Shown here piece after piece: positions 5,307 to 10,725 of a stretch of DNA of 10,725 nt. Source of the DNA: an uncultured Brachyspira sp. (GTDB taxonomy: Bacteria > Spirochaetota > Brachyspiria > Brachyspirales > Brachyspiraceae); contig CAKVCJ010000037.1 of assembly GCA_934725655.1 (NCBI GenBank), positions 1 to 10,725 on the forward strand. The letters are read 5' to 3'. Under the pieces are notes generated by a model. That model was not told where the DNA came from, searched no databases, and saw only the letters and a list, made by a program, of their open reading frames with translations. A program made the translations under genes and the position numbers. Numbering within the stretch: position 1 is the stretch's first letter; every line of letters begins with the position of its first letter.

Positions 5307-7247
5307 ATGATAAAAAAAATAAAAGAATTTTTTAAAAAAGACAATAGACCCATTGATTATGGTGCTGTAACAGAAGAACATATAAAAAAATACTATTCCA
5401 ACCCAGAAAAGCATATTTATAAAAGAATGTTTTCATATGCTATGAGGCATAAAAAACTATTTATACCCTCATTTCTCATAAGTATATTATATACAATAAT
5501 AAATATACTCCCTCCTTTTTTCGGACAATTAGCAATATCTATTACAGGAGGAAAGCAAGTTGATTTACTGTCTAAAATACCTTTTGTAAAAGAGTTAACT
5601 AATATAAGTACTAAACAATTAACCGAACAATTTTTATCATCTGATTCTCTTACTAACCCTATTATAATAGCTCAGTTTGCTTTTATTATAATAATAGGTT
5701 TTGTATATGTACTATTTCGTGTTGGTTTTGATTATTTAAAAACGTTTCTTTTTGCATTTACTGCACAAGAAATAGGCAAAGATGTTCGTGCGGATATGAT
5801 GAAAGGGCTTTTAAATACTGATATAGCATATTTCAAACAGGAAAAAGAAGGAGATATCATAAGCAGAGTATTAAATGAATCGGCTACAATAGAAAATTTT
5901 TTATCAGGTACATTGCCAAACATGGTAACTGTGCCTTTAACTTTAATACTTACATTAACGGTATTGCTATTACTAAATGTAAAACTAACTTTAGCATGTT
6001 TTATAGCAGCGCCTTTAATTGGTTTAGGAATAGATAAGGTTTCTAAATTAATTAAGACAAGAGTTACAGCTCAGCAGAATTTATTAGGAAGCACAACTTC
6101 TGTTATACAAGAAGATATAAGAGGAATAGAAGTTATAAAGATATTTTCTAAAGAAGATCAGGAAGTCAATAGATACAAATCTGTATATAGCGAATTAATT
6201 ACTTTAATGAGAAAAATGATTTTGCTTACTTCTCTAAATAGACCTATGACTGAACTTGTAATGATAGCAGCTATGCTCATAATACTTGCATACGGCGGAT
6301 TTTTAATATTTAAAGGAGAGATGCCTTTTGAATTCTTATGGGGATTTTTACTTTACATGCTTAATATTTCAACTCCTGTGAGAGATTTATCAGGAATATT
6401 TATAAACTTGCAAATGACAAAGATGATAGCAGGAAGGGTATTTGAAATTATAGACTTGCCGCCTGAAAATGTGGACGATACTACTAAAAAACAAATGAAG
6501 CCTATAGAGCATTCTATAACTTTTGAAAATGTTAATTTTGAATATCCAAAAAGAAATGATACTCAGCCTTTCCATTTGGGGCCTATTAGTTTTAATGTAA
6601 AAAAAGGAGATGTTGTTGCTTTTGTTGGAAATAGCGGCGGAGGCAAAACTACTTTAATAAGCCTTATACCTAAACTATTTATACCTTCTGAGGGGGTTAT
6701 AAGGTTTGATGGTATAGATGTTAATGAACTTAATACAAGAAGTGTAAGAAATCAAATTGGAGTAGTATCGCAAGAGAATATTTTATTTTATGGTACTGTA
6801 AGAGAAAATATACTTTATGCTAATCCGGAGGCTACTGATGATGATTTAATAAGGGCTGCGAAAATTGCGCATGCTGATGAGTTTATATTAAAGCTTCCTA
6901 ATGGATACGATACTCATATAGGGCCAAGAGGAGTAATGCTTTCTGGAGGACAGCGTCAGAGAATAGCTTTAGCTCGTGCTATTGTAAAAAAACCTTCTAT
7001 ACTAATACTCGATGAAGCTACAAGTGCATTAGATACTGAAAGTGAAATGTATGTACAAAAAGCATTAAATGAAATCATCAACCTCCAAACTACATTTGTA
7101 ATAGCGCATAGATTATCTACCATCAAAAATGCTACTTATATATGCGTTGTAGAAGACGGAAAAATTATAGAATCTGGTACACATGAAGAGCTTATAAAAA
7201 AAGGCGGAAAATATCAGTATTTATATTCGCTTCAGTTTAGGGAGTAA
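5307..7247 (+). CDS. ABC half-transporter, exporter type (MsbA/lipid or multidrug family)
   Basis: This 646-residue protein is a fused membrane-plus-ATPase half-transporter expected to work as a dimer in the inner membrane, exporting lipids, drugs or other hydrophobic compounds. A charged cytoplasmic N-terminus (about 1-48) is followed by six predicted helices in the groups about 50-78, 118-145, 202-242 and 308-352. The loop between the first two helices is about 40 residues. The ATPase domain (about 400-646) is complete: Walker A GNSGGGKT at 441-448, Q-loop in VVSQENILF, signature LSGGQ at 545-549, Walker B ILILDE ending at E570, D-loop SALD, and the switch histidine H601 in IAHRLSTI. Nothing catalytic is missing, so it should be active. 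Substrate cannot be read from sequence; MsbA-like lipid A flipping is one option. GGA about 7 bases before the ATG is the likely ribosome binding site. rdgB follows 10 bp downstream. Confidence 0.95.
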   Translation: MIKKIKEFFKKDNRPIDYGAVTEEHIKKYYSNPEKHIYKRMFSYAMRHKKLFIPSFLISILYTIINILPPFFGQLAISITGGKQVDLLSKIPFVKELTNISTKQLTEQFLSSDSLTNPIIIAQFAFIIIIGFVYVLFRVGFDYLKTFLFAFTAQEIGKDVRADMMKGLLNTDIAYFKQEKEGDIISRVLNESATIENFLSGTLPNMVTVPLTLILTLTVLLLLNVKLTLACFIAAPLIGLGIDKVSKLIKTRVTAQQNLLGSTTSVIQEDIRGIEVIKIFSKEDQEVNRYKSVYSELITLMRKMILLTSLNRPMTELVMIAAMLIILAYGGFLIFKGEMPFEFLWGFLLYMLNISTPVRDLSGIFINLQMTKMIAGRVFEIIDLPPENVDDTTKKQMKPIEHSITFENVNFEYPKRNDTQPFHLGPISFNVKKGDVVAFVGNSGGGKTTLISLIPKLFIPSEGVIRFDGIDVNELNTRSVRNQIGVVSQENILFYGTVRENILYANPEATDDDLIRAAKIAHADEFILKLPNGYDTHIGPRGVMLSGGQRQRIALARAIVKKPSILILDEATSALDTESEMYVQKALNEIINLQTTFVIAHRLSTIKNATYICVVEDGKIIESGTHEELIKKGGKYQYLYSLQFRE

Positions 7248-7257
7248 AATATAAAAT

Positions 7258-7848
7258 ATGATAAACAAATTAGTAATAGCTACTGCTAATAAGCATAAAT
7301 TAATTGAAATACAAAACATATTCAAAGATTCTGCAAAAGAAATATTATCTATGCCTGAAGATATTGGAGAGATAATAGAAAATGGAAATACTTTCATAGA
7401 AAACTCATTAATAAAAGCAAGGGCTGTTTATAATCATACAAAGCTTCCGTCTTTAGCAGATGATTCAGGAATTTGTATAAATGCTCTTAATGGAGAGCCT
7501 GGAATATATTCGGCAAGATACGGCGGAGAAAATTTAGGCTACAAAGAAAAGATGCAGATGATATTGGATAAATTAAAAAACAAAAATGATAGAACTGCTT
7601 ATTTTATTACTTCAGCTGTATGTGTATTAGATGATAATTATTATATAGCTTTAGAGGGAATAGTTAATGGAGTGATAGTTGAAAGTCCTAAGGGATTTGA
7701 CGGCTTTGGTTATGACCCTATATTTAAGCCTAATGGATATGATGTTACATATGCTGAGATGACTTTAGAACAAAAAAATTCTATGAGCCATAGAGCAATA
7801 GCTATGAATAAAATGAAAGAGATATTATATAATATAAACAATTTTTAA
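7258..7848 (+). CDS. rdgB: XTP/dITP pyrophosphatase (RdgB/HAM1 family)
   Basis: RdgB hydrolyses non-canonical purine triphosphates (ITP, dITP, XTP) to monophosphates and pyrophosphate, keeping them out of DNA and RNA. The 196-residue length is typical. Family motifs are complete: the N-terminal ATANKHKLIEI (8-18) contacts the triphosphate, LADDSGI (66-72) carries the catalytic Asp69, EPGIYSARYGGE follows, GFGYDPIF (149-156) binds the base and sugar, and SHR is at 177-179. The start is 10 bp after the ABC transporter stop. The best ribosome binding site (GGAG at 7241-7244) lies inside the end of the ABC gene, 13 bases from the ATG, which is slightly far; this suggests cotranscription and perhaps translational coupling. 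No terminator is visible after the stop; namA starts 124 bp later behind its own promoter. Confidence 0.97.
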   Translation: MINKLVIATANKHKLIEIQNIFKDSAKEILSMPEDIGEIIENGNTFIENSLIKARAVYNHTKLPSLADDSGICINALNGEPGIYSARYGGENLGYKEKMQMILDKLKNKNDRTAYFITSAVCVLDDNYYIALEGIVNGVIVESPKGFDGFGYDPIFKPNGYDVTYAEMTLEQKNSMSHRAIAMNKMKEILYNINNF

Positions 7849-7904
7849 TATAAAAAATAAAGAATTCTAAGCTTTCAAGATTAAAAAAAACAACATTAAA
7901 CAAT

Positions 7905-7933
7905 TTGAATTATTTTTTATTTTTTATTATAAT
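7905..7933 (+). promoter_or_regulatory. Promoter of namA
   Basis: TTGAAT (7905-7910) and a perfect TATAAT (7928-7933) are separated by exactly 17 bp, the clearest sigma-70-type promoter in the window. It predicts a leader of about 30 bases ending in the strong ribosome binding site AAGGAG (7959-7964), 8 bases before the namA ATG. The T-rich spacer is typical of the surrounding DNA. Confidence 0.65.
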
Positions 7934-7972
7934 ATACCCTATCTAAGCATATTATTTTAAGGAGTTTTTATA

Positions 7973-9007
7973 ATGAAAGCTGAAAAAAGCAATCTTTTTA
8001 CGCCTTTAAAAATAGGTAATATAGAAATAAAAAATAGAGTTGTAATGCCTCCAATGTGTATGTATAGTGCTGAGGATGGATATGTTAATGATTGGCATAT
8101 ACAGCATTACACTACAAGGGCTATAGGAGGAACTGGTTTAATAATAGTAGAAGCTACTGGAGTTTTGCCTTATGTAAGCAATATTACTGATAATGATTTA
8201 GCTATATGGGATGACAAATACATAGATGGTTTAAGCAAATTGGTAAACGCGGTTCATGCTAATGGAGCAAAAATTGGAATACAGATTAATCATGCAGGAA
8301 GAAAATGCGAATCTGTAAAAATAGATAAAATATACGCTCCAAGTGCTATAGCATTTAATGAAAAATACAGGACTCCTGTAGAAATGACTCAATCAGATAT
8401 TAATGAAGTAGTTGATGCTTTTGCCAAGGCTGCTTTAAGAGCTAAAAAGGCTGGATTTGATATCATAGAACTTCATGCTGCTCATGGTTATTTGATTTCT
8501 ACATTCTTATCACCGCTATCAAATAAAAGAACAGATGAATACGGCAAAAACAGAGCTAAGTTTTTAGAAGAGATACTAAGAAAATGCCGTGAAGCTGTAG
8601 GAAGCGACTACCCTATACAAATAAGAATTTCTTCATATGACTGGAAAGAAGGCGGAAATACTGTAAAAGATTTTGCTGAAATGCTCAAACCTCTAGAAGA
8701 AGCTAAATTAATAGATTCTATAGATGTTAGTACAGGAGCAGTTACAGCAGACGGTAAAATTATTCCTTATGAAGGTTATCAAGTACCTTTCTGCAGAGAA
8801 TTAAAACAGTATATGACAGTGCCTTGTATAGGAGGCGGTCTTATATATGATTCTAAAATGGCTAATATGGTGGTTAGAAATGGTGCTGCTGATGCAATAT
8901 ATATAGGCAGAGAATTATTAAGAAATCCTTATTGGGCATTACAGGCTGCTAGAACTTTAGGCATTGATATACCATTCCCTAAACAGTATGAACAGGCTAA
9001 AAGATAA
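7973..9007 (+). CDS. namA: NADPH dehydrogenase / ene-reductase of the Old Yellow Enzyme family (YqjM/NamA-like)
   Basis: This 344-residue FMN-dependent TIM-barrel enzyme belongs to the YqjM-like (thermophilic-like) branch of Old Yellow Enzymes, which reduce activated C=C bonds and some nitro compounds with NAD(P)H. The length matches (YqjM is about 338). It begins NLFTPLKIGNIEIKNRVVM, with the branch-defining PMCMYS motif carrying C29 and Y31. WHIQHYTTRAIGG and GLIIVEATGV follow. The substrate-binding histidine pair is present as HAAH at 168-171, followed by GYLISTFLSPLSNKRTDEYG, and the FMN phosphate region reads IGGGLIY and AIYIGRELLRNPYW. No FeS or second flavin domain follows, so it is not a 2,4-dienoyl-CoA reductase. 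It has its own promoter and strong ribosome binding site, and a terminator starts 16 bases after the stop. The symbol follows family resemblance; the physiological substrate is unknown. Confidence 0.93.
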   Translation: MKAEKSNLFTPLKIGNIEIKNRVVMPPMCMYSAEDGYVNDWHIQHYTTRAIGGTGLIIVEATGVLPYVSNITDNDLAIWDDKYIDGLSKLVNAVHANGAKIGIQINHAGRKCESVKIDKIYAPSAIAFNEKYRTPVEMTQSDINEVVDAFAKAALRAKKAGFDIIELHAAHGYLISTFLSPLSNKRTDEYGKNRAKFLEEILRKCREAVGSDYPIQIRISSYDWKEGGNTVKDFAEMLKPLEEAKLIDSIDVSTGAVTADGKIIPYEGYQVPFCRELKQYMTVPCIGGGLIYDSKMANMVVRNGAADAIYIGRELLRNPYWALQAARTLGIDIPFPKQYEQAKR

Positions 9008-9023
9008 TTAATAATATAAAACT

Positions 9024-9066
9024 GTCCTTCAGGCTGCTATTTAGCTCTCTGAAGGACTTTTTATTT
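9024..9066 (+). terminator. Intrinsic terminator between convergent namA and chemoreceptor genes
   Basis: GTCCTTCAG (9024-9032) pairs perfectly with CTGAAGGAC (9049-9057), giving a GC-containing 9-bp stem; an inner GCT/AGC pair (9036-9038, 9043-9045) could add a small second stem. TTTTT (9058-9062) follows on the plus strand, so it should stop namA transcription. On the minus strand the stem is followed by AGTTTTATA, a weaker T-run, so it may also serve the convergent chemoreceptor gene, which ends 29 bases away. Confidence 0.9.
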
Positions 9067-9085
9067 AACCTAATTAAAAAATCAA

Positions 9086-10725
9086 TTATATTTTTTTAAA
9101 CTTAAAATAGGAAATATTTTCAGCTATATGCTCTGTTTTATCTAATATTTCTCTACTAGATGTAGCACTATCATTTGCAAGAGAAGTATTTCTTTGTGTA
9201 ATATCATTAATAGAAGAAACACTTATATTAATTTGTTCAATATTATCTTTCTCTTCCTCCGCTGCATTTGATATATTAACTAATGAACTTGATACTTCTG
9301 TAACAAAATTATTAATCTCTTCTAATATAGAAGATGATTCTGATACTGTTTCATAGCCTGAATCTATTTTTTGAATTGTACTTTCTACTATAGCTGTAAT
9401 ATCATCAGCAGCTTTAGCAGAAGTTTGTGCTAAATTTCTAACTTCACTAGCTACAACTGCAAATCCTTTACCTTGTTCGCCTGCTCTTGCTGCCTCAACA
9501 GCAGCATTAAGAGCTAATATATTAGTCTGAAAAGCTATAGACTGTATCATTTTAATAATTTCTGATATATTTTTACTTGCCTCAGATATTTCAGTCATAT
9601 TTGACAATGTTTTTGATACTATGTCTACTCCTCTGCTGGTATATTCTAATGCTTTCTCACTTATTTCTTTAGCCTTATTTGTATTAACATAAGTTTCTGT
9701 AATAGAAGAAGATAATGACTCTATAGAACTTGCTAACTCATTAATTGAAGATGACTGAGAAAGTGTTTTTACAGACAAATCGCTATTACCTGAGGATATT
9801 TTATCCATTTCACTATTAATAGAATCTATATCCAATTTTAAATTATAAATTACTGAACTAATATTTTTTTGCATCTCATATATGGAAGATGATAATACTT
9901 GTGCTATATTATGATTAGTTTTATTATTATCATTATCAATATCAAAATTACCTAATGCCATCTTATTTATATGTTTAACAGCTTCATTTAAAGTATTAGT
10001 AATAGGTATAGTAATAACTGTAACCAAAATAATCTCTAATATTATAGAAAGCATAATAATCATTAATAAATAAAATGTTAATTTACCTACATTTGATTTT
10101 AAATCATTATTGTTACCTTTAGCTATTATATACCAAGGAAGACCTTTTACTTCTCTTATGCCATACCATTCATTCCTCAAAACAGATACAGCACTTCCAT
10201 TTTTTATGTTGTTTTTTATTTTGGCAAATTCAGCTATATTAAAAGCTAAATACTTAGAATTAAGCAAATAATCTTTATTATCATGATTAAAATATCTTCC
10301 ATCTTCTAAAACTACAAAAAACTCATATCCTTTATCATTTTTTATTTTATTGATTATTTCTTGTATTTTTGAAAAGTAAACATCTAATGCCACAACCCCT
10401 TTCAAATTACCATAAGAATCTGATACCTTTTTTGATAATGTTATTATTACAGAATCAACAGATATATCAGTATATGGTTCTGTTACAAAAATATTATTAG
10501 TATTAATAGCCCCTATATACCATTCTCTGCTCGTTTGGTCATAATCGTTTGGTATGTCTCCGAGAGCCGTTATAAACTGACCGCCTTGAGAATAAGGAGT
10601 TGTATTTCCAAAATATATATCAAATATTTCTTTATCTGATGCTTTCACATTGGAAACAGATAAATTAATATAGTATTCAGGCAAATCTGATTTTATAAAA
10701 TTTTCTGCTGCATCTACTTTAACAC
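9086..10725 (-). CDS. Methyl-accepting chemotaxis protein with dCache sensor (partial, N-terminus beyond right edge)
   Basis: The frame stays open to the right edge. The codon at 10684-10682 is TTG, and codons above it read in frame (...[10 protein letters not shown]), so the gene continues beyond the window and that TTG is not the start. Numbering from that TTG as residue 1, residues 1 to about 198 are the extracytoplasmic dCache sensor. The membrane helix is about 202-227, HAMP about 228-280, and the cytoplasmic signalling helices run to 532. The hairpin tip, which contacts CheA and CheW, is the conserved block from about 378 to 420 ([21 protein letters not shown], key residues F385, Q386, E397, R400). 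The protein has no C-terminal CheR-binding pentapeptide (it ends KFKKI). The sensor has Y48, R53, W55, Y56, Y71 and D101 arranged like the amino-acid-binding motif of dCache receptors such as PctA. It should steer motility in response to a ligand, probably an amino acid. It is convergent with namA. Confidence 0.94.
   Translation of the reverse strand, partial: VKVDAAENFIKSDLPEYYINLSVSNVKASDKEIFDIYFGNTTPYSQGGQFITALGDIPNDYDQTSREWYIGAINTNNIFVTEPYTDISVDSVIITLSKKVSDSYGNLKGVVALDVYFSKIQEIINKIKNDKGYEFFVVLEDGRYFNHDNKDYLLNSKYLAFNIAEFAKIKNNIKNGSAVSVLRNEWYGIREVKGLPWYIIAKGNNNDLKSNVGKLTFYLLMIIMLSIILEIILVTVITIPITNTLNEAVKHINKMALGNFDIDNDNNKTNHNIAQVLSSSIYEMQKNISSVIYNLKLDIDSINSEMDKISSGNSDLSVKTLSQSSSINELASSIESLSSSITETYVNTNKAKEISEKALEYTSRGVDIVSKTLSNMTEISEASKNISEIIKMIQSIAFQTNILALNAAVEAARAGEQGKGFAVVASEVRNLAQTSAKAADDITAIVESTIQKIDSGYETVSESSSILEEINNFVTEVSSSLVNISNAAEEEKDNIEQINISVSSINDITQRNTSLANDSATSSREILDKTEHIAENISYFKFKKI

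Noticed and set aside
1..10725. Defence system, prophage, insertion sequence, CRISPR array or tRNA
   Set aside because: Reading both strands I saw no repeat-spacer pattern, transposase, integrase, nuclease pair or tRNA-like cloverleaf; every long frame is accounted for by the genes listed.

Overview
The window is a compact, very AT-rich stretch (roughly 70% A+T or more by eye). It has ordinary bacterial housekeeping genes and at least one chemoreceptor. Low G+C, A/T-ending codons, dCache-type chemoreceptors and spirochaete-style lipoproteins together suggest a spirochaete, most likely Brachyspira. This is inference; no rRNA or other marker gene is present to prove it, and a low-GC Firmicute or Fusobacterium cannot be excluded from sequence alone.

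Layout. Bases 1-203 (minus) hold the N-terminus of a membrane protein, probably a chemoreceptor, that runs off the left edge. Then, all on the minus strand, come murD (peptidoglycan precursor ligase), a small NlpE-C-like lipoprotein, lysS (lysyl-tRNA synthetase), an uncharacterised 167-aa protein resembling DUF2262, and a cytidylate-kinase-like protein. A roughly 150-bp AT-rich divergent region separates these from a plus-strand block: an MsbA-type ABC half-transporter and rdgB (ITP/XTP pyrophosphatase) 10 bp apart, then namA (Old Yellow Enzyme family reductase) behind its own promoter. A strong hairpin terminator lies between namA and a convergent minus-strand methyl-accepting chemotaxis protein, which runs off the right edge with its N-terminus missing.

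Regulation visible in the sequence. There are two convincing intrinsic terminators, one after the lipoprotein gene and one between namA and the chemoreceptor. The best promoter match lies before namA (TTGAAT, 17 bp, TATAAT). Plausible promoters precede lysS, murD and the ABC gene. The predicted lysS leader contains a two-part hairpin. lysS and the lipoprotein gene are separated by 64 bp without an obvious terminator and may be cotranscribed.

How the genes fit together. They do not form one pathway: they cover cell-wall synthesis, translation, nucleotide-pool cleaning, lipid or drug export, redox chemistry and chemotaxis. I found no CRISPR array, mobile element, tRNA, defence island or phage gene. 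The points most worth a second look are the amino-acid-binding motif in the right-hand chemoreceptor, the reduced NlpE-like lipoprotein that has lost the disulfide cysteine, the lysS leader hairpin, and the two small proteins of unclear function.
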